From Myxococcus guangdongensis (GTDB lineage: Bacteria > Myxococcota > Myxococcia > Myxococcales > Myxococcaceae), in contig NZ_JAJVKW010000012.1 in NCBI RefSeq assembly GCF_024198255.1, positions 62,001 through 126,000 on the forward strand: 64,000 nt of DNA, given 5' to 3'. Shown in pieces: positions 26,413 to 35,323 of the stretch (its first letter is position 1; each line of letters begins with the position of its first letter). The notes under the pieces were generated by a model that had not been told where the DNA came from, made no database searches, and was given only the letters and a program-made list of their open reading frames with translations. The position numbers and the translations under genes were made by a program.

Positions 26413-27975
26413 ATGAGCGAGCACGCGCGGGCCCAGTTGAGAGCGTTGAAGGAGTCCGCGCGGTCGTTGTTCCTCCAGGAACGGTATGGCGAGTGTGCAC
26501 TGGAGCTGGAGCGGATCCTCCGCCTGGTGCCCAAGGACCCGAATGCGCGCGTGCAACACGCGGAGACCTGTCGTCGCGCGGGGGACCTGCGCGCCGCCAT
26601 CGCCTCCTATCGGACAGCGGCGTCACTGCTGCTCGCGCAGGGATGTGAGGCCCGGGCCCGTGCCGCGCTGCGAGCCGCGCTGGAGTTGGACCCTCGGGAT
26701 GCGGGGCTGACCTCGGACTTCGCGCGGTTGGGGCAGGCGCCAGTGCCTCCCTCGACGGCGCTCGAGGATGAGCGGCTCTACCGGGATGTGGCTGGGCTCG
26801 CCGTGGAGAAGGAGTCGCCTCGGCTGGAGTCGCGGACGCGCACGCCACCGCCGCCTCCTCCCGCGTTCGTGTTGCGCGCGGCGGAGGAGGCTCGGGTCCG
26901 GGGGCCGCTGCCTTCGGTGCCGTCCATCGCTCCGGTGAGCGTGCAGGTGCCGGTGGCGCCCAGTGCACCACCGGTGCATGAGGACGATGAGTCGTCCATC
27001 CTCGAGCTGGTCGATGAGGTGACCGTCGACATCGACGTGGAGCCCTTGGCGACGCCCGCGCCCACCACGGTGATGGGGATTCTGCTGGATGAGCTGCCCT
27101 CCGCGGACTTCCTCGCGGAGCTGCTGGCGCTGACGCCCCTCCAGGTGGCTGCGTCACCGTCGCCGAAGTCGTCTCCTCCTGTTCCGGAGGCACGTGCGCC
27201 CGCGGTCTCGACGCCTCGTGGATATGAGCTCGCCATCGTAGGGGAGCGGTTGCCCGTGCCCGTGCGCACCGCGGCGCCTGTGCAGACGATGACTTCGTTT
27301 CCACCTCGGGGTGCCGTGGCGCCTCGGCAGGTGGAGGCCCCGCGCACTGCTCCTGCTCCCGTGACGCCTTCGCGCGGCTCGGTTCAGAACACGGGCTCCG
27401 CTGTTCGCACGCCCTCCATGGAACGGAGCCAGGCGCGGCCGATGACTGCGGGGACTGCGCCTCGGCAAGTCGATGCGTCCAGTGGGCAGGCCCGTCAGCC
27501 CGAGCGCCACGCAAGCACGTCGAATGCCCCGCACACCCTCGAGCCTCGGGGGACGCAGACGGGTACGACGCCTCACACGGCTGGTACTCCCGATCCTGCA
27601 TGGGCTCGGGCGAAATCGCCCTCGACTGCGTCACCCGCGCAGGCGCTTCACGCCACGGCATTGGCCTCGTCTCCGGTGCAGGCCATGGGCACGGGGGATG
27701 CTCGCGAGCCACAGAAGGTCGAGGTGAGCGCGAGTCTGTGGACCACGGGAGGCCCGGTGACGGTGAATCCCGTGACCGCGTATCGACCCGAGCTGCGCTG
27801 GCTCAGCCCCAACGCGGTGGCGCTGAGGGTCTCGCCTCAGTCGCGCTGGGTCATCATCCGCGCCGATGGCCCGTTGTCCCTGAGTCGCGCGGAGACCCTA
27901 GCGACCGAGTCGCGTGAGGATGCTCGTGCGACTTCGTCGGACCTGACCGTGGCCTCCGTAGCGCCCCTGCGCTGA
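26413..27975 (+). CDS. TPR protein with long Pro/Ala-rich C-terminal region
   Basis: A 520-residue protein. The ATG at 26413 follows GGAGGACAGG. Residues about 10-120 form three TPR-like helical repeats (LFLQERYGECALELERILRLVPKDP, DLRAAIASYRTAASLL, ARAALRAALELDPRD). The remaining 400 residues are low-complexity Pro, Ala, Thr and Ser with short predicted structured pieces near 225-245 (SSILELVDEVTVDI) and at the C-terminus (ALRVSPQSRWVIIRADGPLSLS). No signal peptide is seen. It looks like a cytoplasmic scaffold of a kind common in myxobacteria. No specific function recognised. Confidence 0.7.
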   Translation: MSEHARAQLRALKESARSLFLQERYGECALELERILRLVPKDPNARVQHAETCRRAGDLRAAIASYRTAASLLLAQGCEARARAALRAALELDPRDAGLTSDFARLGQAPVPPSTALEDERLYRDVAGLAVEKESPRLESRTRTPPPPPPAFVLRAAEEARVRGPLPSVPSIAPVSVQVPVAPSAPPVHEDDESSILELVDEVTVDIDVEPLATPAPTTVMGILLDELPSADFLAELLALTPLQVAASPSPKSSPPVPEARAPAVSTPRGYELAIVGERLPVPVRTAAPVQTMTSFPPRGAVAPRQVEAPRTAPAPVTPSRGSVQNTGSAVRTPSMERSQARPMTAGTAPRQVDASSGQARQPERHASTSNAPHTLEPRGTQTGTTPHTAGTPDPAWARAKSPSTASPAQALHATALASSPVQAMGTGDAREPQKVEVSASLWTTGGPVTVNPVTAYRPELRWLSPNAVALRVSPQSRWVIIRADGPLSLSRAETLATESREDARATSSDLTVASVAPLR

Positions 27976-28223
27976 CGCGGCACCGGGCCGCGCTCGCGAT
28001 CCACAAGTTCTCCACATCAGGCAGCCCCGAACCTCGGCGTGCCCCAGAGCCCCTTCACGCGCTGGAGCGCTTCACCGTCCGAGCTCCTGTCCCACCCCGA
28101 GTCCGCGCACAGCCGCGCCGGACCGCTCCGGCCCACGGGCCCGGAGCTTCCTGGCTCACTGTCACTGAATGCACGGACCCGCGAGGGGAGGGCCTCACCT
28201 CCGGAGGCCCCACCCGTCCTGCC

Positions 28224-28568
28224 TCACATCGGCACGGACTTCTTCGGGTCGAAGCGCTTCTTCTCCGGCGCCGGCCGCACCTGGGCGGGCTGGACCTGCT
28301 CCGGCGTCGGGGCGGCTTCCGGCTCGCGGCTCTCCACCACCGGCTGCGCCTCCGCCTTCTCCTCCGACACCTGCGCCTTCACCGGCGCCTCGCAGTGCTC
28401 ACCCTTCCGGTTCGGGTGGCAGTGCCGAATCCCGTACACGTGGTGACAACCACACGCGTCCACCCGCTTCTTGGCGCAGATCGACGGGTTGAACACCGGA
28501 CCCGCCACCGTATCCGCCGGCACCGCCTGCAACGCCATCGCCAGGAAAACCCCGCCGAGGAAACCCAT
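28224..28568 (-). CDS. Small exported cysteine/histidine-rich protein
   Basis: A 114-residue protein. The start ATG at 28568 opens a signal peptide (MGFLGGVFLAMALQAVPA). The mature N-terminus has clustered Cys and His (SICAKKRVDACGCHHVYGIRHCHPNRKGEHC), a likely disulfide or metal-binding knot. The tail is a Pro/Glu/Val-rich linker ending PKKSVPM. No family recognised. It is probably periplasmic or secreted and is encoded divergently from rtcB. Confidence 0.6.
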   Translation of the reverse strand: MGFLGGVFLAMALQAVPADTVAGPVFNPSICAKKRVDACGCHHVYGIRHCHPNRKGEHCEAPVKAQVSEEKAEAQPVVESREPEAAPTPEQVQPAQVRPAPEKKRFDPKKSVPM

Positions 28569-28963
28569 CGCCCACCCCCTACCTGGATGGGAAATGGATG
28601 CGCCTGGGAAGGGAATGCGGCAAGCCCCGATGCGATCTAATTGCCGCGCATCGCACGCGAGCCGACTTTCGCTCGGACGTCCGCGTGTGCGCGGCCCCAC
28701 CGCACCACCCATCAGGATGTGTCCAGGACGTCCTCACGGCAACAACACCACCCCCTCACCTCGTCCCCAGGTCCGGGGCAGGCCCACCCCACGCACCGCG
28801 TCGTCCCCCACTCCTCCCGAGTGAAACCCCTGGATTTCGCTCGCCTTCCCGCCCGCTCCACCCGCATCCTCCGGAGTCCCTGGCGTACCCGTGTCGGACA
28901 GTCAGCTTGTTCCGGACGTTTGCGTCGCTCGCGCGTGTTCACCCCTGTCCGGGGAGGAAAGCC
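28569..28963. other. Non-coding divergent gap before rtcB
   Basis: 395 bp between the Cys-rich secreted protein and rtcB. It is pyrimidine-rich on the top strand, and no codon-biased reading frame with a ribosome site was seen. Only the GGGGAGGAAA ribosome site just before rtcB stands out. It probably holds both promoters. No RtcR-type (sigma-54 activator) gene is adjacent. Confidence 0.5.
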
Positions 28964-30316
28964 ATGAGTTGGAAGCAACGTCTGGAGAAGGCCGCCGAGG
29001 GCCACTACGTCCTGCCCAAGACCAAGAGCATGCGGGTCGACGCGGACTTGTTCCTCTCGGACAAGCTGCTGTGGGGCGACGGCCCCGAAATGCCCGGGCT
29101 GGAGGACACCGTCTTCGACCAGGTGGTCAACGCCGCGTCGTTCCCCGGCGTCACCCGCGTCGCCGTCACCCCCGACTGTCACGTGGGCTACGGCGTGCCC
29201 ATCGGCACCGTCGTGGAGACCGACGGCGTGCTGCTCCCCACCGCCGCCGGCTATGACATCGGCTGCGGCATGGTGCAGCTGCAGACCTCCCTCATGGCCG
29301 AGGACGTCGCCGACCCCGTCAAGCGCCGCCAGTGGATCGACCAGGTCACCCGCCGCATCGCCGTGGGCGTGGGCGCCAGCCGCGCGCAGCGCCAGCGGAA
29401 GGTGTCGGACCGCTCGTTCGCGGAGGTGGTGCGCCACGGCGCCAAGGCCCTGGGCCGGGGCTCCGCCGTCACCGAGCGCGACTTCATCCCCGTGGAGGAC
29501 GACCGGGTGGACATCCCCGACCGCGCCTACGAGAAGCGCGGCCAGCTGGGCAGCCTGGGCGGCGGCAACCACTTCACCGAGATGCAGGTGGATGAGAGCG
29601 GCCGCGTCTGGGTGATGCTCCACACCGGCAGCCGCGGCTTCGGCTGGAACATCGCCAAGCACTTCTTCGTGCAGGGCGCGGCGCACCTGGGCCTCAAGAG
29701 CCGCAGCGAGGACTTCGTCTGGCTGGACGCCGACAGCGCGCTGGGCCGCGAGTACTGGAACCTGCACAACATGGCGGCCAACTTCGCCGTGGCCAACCGG
29801 CTCATCATCGGCGAGGCCGTGTGCGCCGCGCTCGAGGACGTGTTCGGCGGGACGGCGAGCGTCTACTACGAGATTTCGCACAACCTCATCCAGAAGGAGG
29901 CCGGCAAGTTCGTCGCCCGCAAGGGCGCCACGCGCGCGTTCCCCGCCGGCCACCCCTCGCTCAAGCGCACCGCCTGGGAGGCCACCGGCCACCCCATCCT
30001 GATTCCCGGCTCGATGGAGACCGGCAGCGCCATCCTCTTCGCCGAGGAGGGCGCGTCCAAGTCCATCTACTCGGTGAACCACGGCTCGGGGCGGCGGCTG
30101 TCCCGAGGCGAGGCGCGGCGCGTGCTGAAGCAGGACGCCACCGACGCGCGCATGGCCGAGGCCGGCATCATCCTCAACACCCGGCAGACGCCGCTGGACG
30201 AGTCCGGCCCCTGCTACAAGAACCTGGATGACGTGCTGGAGACGGTGGAGATGGCGGGGCTCGCCCGGGTGGCGCACCGACTCAAGCCGGTCGCCTGCAT
30301 CAAGGGCGCGGATTGA
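28964..30316 (+). CDS. rtcB: RtcB family RNA ligase
   Basis: A 450-residue RtcB. Manganese- and GMP-handling motifs are intact: AAGYDIGCGM with the bridging Cys near residue 100, GGGNHF near 190, HTGSRGFG near 215, SHNLIQKE near 300 and NHGSGR near 370, the guanylylated-histidine region. RtcB joins 3'-phosphate or cyclic-phosphate RNA ends to 5'-OH ends using GTP and repairs or splices RNA in the cytoplasm. Length is near the family norm. A strong GGGGAGGAAA site fixes the start. It stands alone, with no archease or RtcA gene in view. Confidence 0.93.
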   Translation: MSWKQRLEKAAEGHYVLPKTKSMRVDADLFLSDKLLWGDGPEMPGLEDTVFDQVVNAASFPGVTRVAVTPDCHVGYGVPIGTVVETDGVLLPTAAGYDIGCGMVQLQTSLMAEDVADPVKRRQWIDQVTRRIAVGVGASRAQRQRKVSDRSFAEVVRHGAKALGRGSAVTERDFIPVEDDRVDIPDRAYEKRGQLGSLGGGNHFTEMQVDESGRVWVMLHTGSRGFGWNIAKHFFVQGAAHLGLKSRSEDFVWLDADSALGREYWNLHNMAANFAVANRLIIGEAVCAALEDVFGGTASVYYEISHNLIQKEAGKFVARKGATRAFPAGHPSLKRTAWEATGHPILIPGSMETGSAILFAEEGASKSIYSVNHGSGRRLSRGEARRVLKQDATDARMAEAGIILNTRQTPLDESGPCYKNLDDVLETVEMAGLARVAHRLKPVACIKGAD

Positions 30317-30385
30317 CCCACACGCCGTGGCACGTGGACTTTCCGGGGGGCCTGCTACAGTGGCCCCCCTCCGGAGTCCCACGAC

Positions 30386-31306
30386 ATGACCTCGTCCCCT
30401 GCCTCCCGCGCGCCCGCCTCGGGCCTCCGTGAGGCCGAGCTGGCTCGCGCCGAGAGCGAGCTGTCCACCCAGGAGTCCCGACTCGCCGAGCAGGTGACGC
30501 GCGCCCTGGCTGACGCGGCCCTGCTCTCCAGTCGATTGGATGCCGCGCGCTCGGCGCTGGCCCTCGCCCACCAGGAGCCGGACGCCGACCCCCAGTTGGG
30601 CGAGCAGGCGTCCAGGCTCCAGGCCTCTTCCGTGCCCTCACTCGACGTGGAGGCCGCACGGGAGAAGGCGCTGGAGGCGCGAGAGAAGGCGCTGGAGGCG
30701 CGCAAGCGGATGGGCCTGGAGGTGCAGGCGGCGCTGCGCATCCAGCAGGAGCAGGCGGCGAAGGTGGCGCGCGCGGTGACGGACGCGGAGGCCGCGCTGA
30801 AGCAGCACGAGGCCACCCAGGCACGCGCGAAGGCCCGGCAGCAGGAGGCCGCGAAGGCCCGGCAGGCGGAGCTGGCGAAGGCGGCCCAGGTCGCGCGCGA
30901 GAAGGGCCAGTCGCTGCCCACGCCTCCCGCGGCGCCCTCGCGCTCCACCAGTTCGGAGGGCGCGGATGCCCGGCGCAATGGTCGGGTGCGCATGCACACG
31001 TCCATCGACATGCGCAGCGACTCCAACTTCTTCACCGGCTTCTCGATGGACATCAGCGAGGGCGGCGTCTTCATCGCCACGGTGGACGCGGTGACGCGCG
31101 GCACGCAGGTGGAGCTGGACTTCACGTTGCCCGGTGGACGCCCCATGAAGGTGACGGGCGTGGTGCGCTGGGTGCGCGAGGCCAACCCGAAGATGCCGGA
31201 GCTGATGCCGGGCGTGGGCGTGCAGTTCACCGGCCTGCCCGAGGAGGTCGCGTCCGTCATCTCCTCGTTCGTCACCACGCGCGACCCGATGTTCTATCCC
31301 GACTGA
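30386..31306 (+). CDS. Coiled-coil PilZ-domain protein (myxobacterial TIGR02266 type)
   Basis: A 306-residue protein. Residues about 15-185 are Ala/Glu/Lys/Arg-rich heptads, with the short direct repeat EKALEAR, predicting a long coiled coil. Residues about 205-300 are a PilZ domain: ARRNGRVRM supplies the RxxxR loop and DISEGGVFIAT the DxSxxG motif for cyclic-di-GMP, followed by MKVTGVVRWVREAN and GVGVQFTGLP. It likely responds to c-di-GMP and transmits it through the coiled coil, for example in motility or polysaccharide control. The partner is unknown. It lies 69 bp downstream of rtcB and may be read through from it. Confidence 0.85.
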   Translation: MTSSPASRAPASGLREAELARAESELSTQESRLAEQVTRALADAALLSSRLDAARSALALAHQEPDADPQLGEQASRLQASSVPSLDVEAAREKALEAREKALEARKRMGLEVQAALRIQQEQAAKVARAVTDAEAALKQHEATQARAKARQQEAAKARQAELAKAAQVAREKGQSLPTPPAAPSRSTSSEGADARRNGRVRMHTSIDMRSDSNFFTGFSMDISEGGVFIATVDAVTRGTQVELDFTLPGGRPMKVTGVVRWVREANPKMPELMPGVGVQFTGLPEEVASVISSFVTTRDPMFYPD

Positions 31307-31424
31307 AGCGGGGGCCTTGCTTCGTCGGATACTCGACCCCAGCGGGCACGGGGTGTCCGTGAGAGGCAATGCCCGGGGATGAAGACAGACATCCCAGGGG
31401 GAGGATGAGAAGGTTTCGTTCCCT

Positions 31425-31868
31425 ATGAGCGCGCCCACTCGAAGCCCCACCGTCCCCGTTGCCCGCCCGCCACGGTGGGACTCGCGCCGACGCGTCGAGC
31501 CCGCCAACGTGGCGGACGGTGAGCAGGTGGGCGGCGGCGAGCCCTCGGTGCGCTCCGTCGACAAGGTGAACCTGGCCGAGGCGCTGGCGATGTTCTCCGA
31601 GCACGGGGCGCCCCAGGCCATCGGTGAGCTCAACGGGCAGCACCTGCGGTTGGCGAAGCTGTCGGGGCCCTCCGCGTGGCGCCACCACGAGCACGAGGAC
31701 GCGCTGTTCCTGGTGCTGCATGGGCGACTGCGCATGGAGTTGCGCGAACGCACGCTGGAGCTGGAGCCCGGCGAGCTCCTCCTCATCCCCCGCGGTGTGG
31801 AGCACCGGCCCGTGGCGGACGCGGAGGCGCATGTGTTGCTCTTCGAACCCACGGCGGACACGCTGTAG
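31425..31868 (+). CDS. Cupin-domain protein
   Basis: A 147-residue protein. The C-terminal 100 residues form a single cupin barrel: AWRHHEHEDALFLVLHGRLRMEL supplies motif 1 (HxH and Glu) and PGELLLIPRGVEHRPVA motif 2 with His. The metal ligands appear complete. The first roughly 40 residues are Arg/Pro-rich and may be an overlong start. A GTG near SVRSVDKVNLAEAL would give a more typical length. Likely a small metal-binding enzyme or sensor. Substrate unknown. Confidence 0.75.
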   Translation: MSAPTRSPTVPVARPPRWDSRRRVEPANVADGEQVGGGEPSVRSVDKVNLAEALAMFSEHGAPQAIGELNGQHLRLAKLSGPSAWRHHEHEDALFLVLHGRLRMELRERTLELEPGELLLIPRGVEHRPVADAEAHVLLFEPTADTL

Positions 31869-32042
31869 TCGCGTGAGGCCGGGGGCCCGGCCGCCCGTCG
31901 GGTGTTGTGCGCCGTGTGATGGCCGCAGGTCTCCCAGACGAGCGAGCGCTCCAGGCGGCGAGCAGCCCGGGCTCCTCGTCCGTGAAGCACGTCCCACCTT
32001 AGACACGGACTCGAGCGGCCTTGCGGCCTGGGACGTGTCGGC

Positions 32043-32948
32043 ATGCGCATCCACCACCTGAATTGCACCACGATGTGTCCACCCGGGGGCCGGCTCATGG
32101 ACGGGCGCCGGGGCTTCCGAGGTCCCGCGGCGCTGACCTGTCATTGTCTGCTGCTGGAGGGCGCGAACGGGCTCACCCTCGTGGACACCGGCTTCGGATT
32201 GCAGGACGTGCTCCACCCGCAGGTCCGTCAGAGCCCGCTCTTCCTGGACGTGCTGTGCCGACCCCAGCTGCACGAGGGCGCCACGGCCATCCGTCAACTC
32301 GAGCGGATGGGGTTCAAGGCGCAGGACGTGCGCGACATCGTCCTCACCCATCTCGACTTCGACCATGCCGGTGGGCTGGATGACTTCCCGCATGCGCGGG
32401 TGCACCTGCTCGCGGATGAGTACCTGGCGGCCACCGCGCGGACGTCACCGTTGGATCGGCAGCGCTACCGCCCCGAGCAGTGGATGCACGAGTCGCACTG
32501 GGTGACGTACCCCACGGGACAGGTGGGTGAGCGTTGGTTCGGCTTCGACTGCGTGCGCGACCTGAAGGGACTGCCGCCCGAAATCCTGCTGGTGCCGCTG
32601 GTCGGTCACACGTTGGGGCACGCGGGCGTGGCGGTGCGCTCCGGGAACGGCTGGCTGTTGCACGCGGGCGACGCGTACTTCTTCCACGGTGAGATGGATT
32701 CGGGTCGCTATCGCTGCACTCCGGGGCTGCGCGCCTATCAACGGCTGATGGAGAAGGACCGGTCCATGCGCCTGCACAACCAGCGACGGCTGCGGCAGCT
32801 CAAGCGCCTGCACGGAGACGAGGTGACGGTGTTCTGCGCGCACGACTCGCTGGAGTTCGAGCGGCTGGAGTCGCGGGAGAAGCACACGGAGACCTCGGCC
32901 TTCCGGTCGTTCGTCACGCCGCCCGAGGAGCATGTCCATCCGTTCTGA
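32043..32948 (+). CDS. Metallo-beta-lactamase-fold hydrolase
   Basis: A 301-residue MBL-fold protein with the zinc motif THLDFDHAGG (HxxxDH) near residue 102, a following GHTLGHAGV histidine, AGDAYF aspartate and CAHDSLEFERL near the C-terminus, complete for a two-zinc enzyme. The N-terminus (HHLNCTTMCPPGG) resembles the quorum-quenching lactonase-like branch, but substrate cannot be set from sequence. No signal peptide. A single gene, converging on the histidine-kinase-like gene with 6 bp between stops. Confidence 0.8.
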   Translation: MRIHHLNCTTMCPPGGRLMDGRRGFRGPAALTCHCLLLEGANGLTLVDTGFGLQDVLHPQVRQSPLFLDVLCRPQLHEGATAIRQLERMGFKAQDVRDIVLTHLDFDHAGGLDDFPHARVHLLADEYLAATARTSPLDRQRYRPEQWMHESHWVTYPTGQVGERWFGFDCVRDLKGLPPEILLVPLVGHTLGHAGVAVRSGNGWLLHAGDAYFFHGEMDSGRYRCTPGLRAYQRLMEKDRSMRLHNQRRLRQLKRLHGDEVTVFCAHDSLEFERLESREKHTETSAFRSFVTPPEEHVHPF

Positions 32949-32954
32949 AGTGAC

Positions 32955-34568
32955 TCAGGCGGGAGCGGACTCCAGGGGCTGCTCGAGCAGCGGCAGCTCC
33001 ACCGTGCAGGTGACTGCGTCCCCGGAGGTGCCCTCCATGCGCAGGGTGCCTCCGTGGGAGTCCACCCACTGCTGGACGAGGTGGCGGCCCAGCCCGGTGC
33101 CGCCGTCGAGCAGGAGCATGCCCTCGACCACGAGTCGCGCGCGGGTGCGCCCCACGCGCTCCACCCGAAGCCGCACCAGGTGCCCCGCTCCGAGCTCCAG
33201 CGCGTGGGCGAGGAGGTGGGTCAGCACCTGCTCCAAGCCCAGTCGGTCCCATCGGCCCACGAGCCCTGGCTCCGCGTCGAGGTGGAGCGGGCTGCCTGCT
33301 TGCGCCGCGGACTCGGTGAAGCGCTCCATCACCTCGTGAGCCAGGTGCGACAGGTCCACCGGCTCCGCGAGCTGGCGCCCCGTGAGCTGGTTCGACACGT
33401 CCCACAGGTCCAACAGCAACTGGCCCAGGCGGCGTGACTGTTCGAGCGCGCGGCCCACTCCAGCTCTCACGCGGTCCGGCTCCGAGGAGGGGTCCACCCG
33501 CTCCAATCCGCACAGGAGCCACTGCAAGGTGTCGAGCGGGATGCCCAGCTCATGCGCCCTCACGCCGATGCGCGCCATCATCTCGCGTGTGTCGCCCAGG
33601 GGCGTGACGCCGTCCACCGTCCGCGCGGACCGGTGGCGCGCCTCCATGGACCTGTGCGGTGTGTTCTCGGAGACATCCCTGGGTTCCGGGGTCGCAACAC
33701 GTGACGGGCTGTTCTCGTCGAGCAACGAATCGATGAGCGCCTCCGCGAAGAAGAAGGTGCCAGCCCTGCGCTCCTGCGTGCGGGGACGCGCGGCCTCGTC
33801 CAGTTCCGTCTCCGAAACGCTGCTCGCGCGGCTTGCCTCCTGGGCGTGCTCGACGAGCGGCTTGATTCGCGAGGGGCTGGCCTCGACTCGTGGCCGCGAC
33901 AGCCGGGAGAGCAGCAACCCGCCCGAGGTCGCGACCAGCGCGAGGAGCAGGCCCATCGTCACCAGGGAGAGCAGCAGCGCCTGCGCATCCGTCTCCACCA
34001 CGGACTGGAGGCTCGTGCCCAACCGCGACTCCATCCGGGTCGTGAGCTGATGGAGCGTCGCGTAGGTGCGCAACCGCGTGTCCCGGGCTCGCTCCTCGAA
34101 CAGGGCCTCGCGGCGTGAGTGCGAAACGCGCGTGGCGTGGATGGCGACCCACTCGCGCACGGCCTGCTCGTGCTCCTGCTCCGCTCGCAACACCGACTCG
34201 AGCAGCGCCGCGGCGGGCGGTGTCACCAGCCGAGGCACGAGTCGCTCGTGCGTGACGATGAAGCGCTCACGCGAGCGCACCCGGTCCTCGGCGAAGAACG
34301 CATCGTCGGACAGGACGACGCTCCGCTCACTGGAGACCTTGTCGCTGAAGGCCCTTCGCAGGCCCTCCACCTCCAGCCGGTCCATCGTCAGCTCGAGGAG
34401 GTTCGCCCTGCGACTGGAGCGCGCGGACACGAGTTCCACGGCCAATGTGCATGTCAGCACCAGCGCGACCAGCAGGGCCACGATGAAGCCAGCACCCACG
34501 CGCTGAAAGAACGTCCACGGCCGCCCCACACCCGCCCCTCTCCGCACAGGACCCCAAGGTGCGGCCAC
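32955..34568 (-). CDS. Membrane histidine-kinase-like protein, degenerate ATPase domain
   Basis: A 537-residue protein with two TM helices (about 25-47 and 205-230) bracketing a helical periplasmic domain, then a low-complexity linker. The H-box survives as AHELGIPLDTLQ near residue 345 (canonical HELRTPL-like). The ATPase lacks a clear N-box (LTHLLAHALEL, no Asn) and the DxGxG box, keeping only a GGTGLG-like end followed by QQWVDSHGGTL. It may accept phosphate without making it, or be a pseudokinase that signals by interaction. No response regulator is adjacent. The GTG start at 34568 is uncertain; an internal GTG shortly before the TM helix is possible. Confidence 0.7.
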   Translation of the reverse strand: MAAPWGPVRRGAGVGRPWTFFQRVGAGFIVALLVALVLTCTLAVELVSARSSRRANLLELTMDRLEVEGLRRAFSDKVSSERSVVLSDDAFFAEDRVRSRERFIVTHERLVPRLVTPPAAALLESVLRAEQEHEQAVREWVAIHATRVSHSRREALFEERARDTRLRTYATLHQLTTRMESRLGTSLQSVVETDAQALLLSLVTMGLLLALVATSGGLLLSRLSRPRVEASPSRIKPLVEHAQEASRASSVSETELDEAARPRTQERRAGTFFFAEALIDSLLDENSPSRVATPEPRDVSENTPHRSMEARHRSARTVDGVTPLGDTREMMARIGVRAHELGIPLDTLQWLLCGLERVDPSSEPDRVRAGVGRALEQSRRLGQLLLDLWDVSNQLTGRQLAEPVDLSHLAHEVMERFTESAAQAGSPLHLDAEPGLVGRWDRLGLEQVLTHLLAHALELGAGHLVRLRVERVGRTRARLVVEGMLLLDGGTGLGRHLVQQWVDSHGGTLRMEGTSGDAVTCTVELPLLEQPLESAPA

Positions 34569-34636
34569 GCGAGTCGCGCCTACACCCCCACCCGAGGAGC
34601 GTCGACGCGCTCACGCCTGAACAGTCAGCGGCTCGC

Positions 34637-35323
34637 TCAGGCCTCGCGCTCCAACACCCGCCCCACCATCCCGAAGGCACGGAACAGCTCCGCCTTCACC
34701 TTCAGCCCCGCGCCCGCGAGCAACACGTCGAGCCGCTCGCGCGTGAGCAGATGGAAGCCGCCCATCAACCGCCCCCGCAGCGTCTCCGCGCGCTCCCTCG
34801 GCAGCCCCGCCTCCAGCGCGCAACGCATGTGGGCATCCACGAGCACCCCATGCGCCGCGCCCGTGTCCTCCAGCTCCGCGAGGATGGCCACCCCACCCGG
34901 CCGCAATGCCCTCGCGAGCTGATGCAGGAACTCCTCGCGCGCCCCGTCGTCCGGAATCATGTGGCCGACGAGCATCACCACCGCTGCGTCATAGTGCTCC
35001 TCGAGCACGAAGCCGCCCAGGTCCGCCTGCACCACCCGGATGCGCTCCGTCATCCTCGCCGCGCGCACCGTCTCTCTCGCCGCCGCCACCATCGCCGACG
35101 ACGGGTCCAACGCGTCGAGCAGACTCCCCGGCAGCGCCCTCGCCAACGCCACCGCCTCGTGCGCCGGTCCACACCCGACGACGAGCACCCGACTGTCCTC
35201 CGCGAGCACCGCCCCCAGCACCGCCGCCGGCATCGCGTGCAGCACGTCGTAGCCCGGCAACAGCTGGCGTATCTCCCGCTCGTACTGTCCCGCGTCGTCG
35301 AACCGCTTCACCGCGGCCGTCAC
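34637..35323 (-). CDS. Class I SAM-dependent methyltransferase, second of coupled pair
   Basis: A 228-residue methyltransferase. VLVVGCGPAHEAVALA near residue 45 is the SAM-binding motif I, with LDALDPSSAMVAAARE (motif II acidic residue) and ARALRPGGVAIL further on. The GTG start overlaps the stop of the upstream methyltransferase (GTGA), so it is translationally coupled. The pair may modify the same small molecule or lipid. The substrate is unknown. Much longer open reading upstream exists but lies over the partner gene, so the overlap start is preferred. Confidence 0.8.
   Translation of the reverse strand: MTAAVKRFDDAGQYEREIRQLLPGYDVLHAMPAAVLGAVLAEDSRVLVVGCGPAHEAVALARALPGSLLDALDPSSAMVAAARETVRAARMTERIRVVQADLGGFVLEEHYDAAVVMLVGHMIPDDGAREEFLHQLARALRPGGVAILAELEDTGAAHGVLVDAHMRCALEAGLPRERAETLRGRLMGGFHLLTRERLDVLLAGAGLKVKAELFRAFGMVGRVLEREA

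Noticed and set aside
28569..28963. Riboswitch or structured RNA upstream of rtcB
   Set aside because: No conserved-looking stems or known riboswitch features were seen in this pyrimidine-rich gap.
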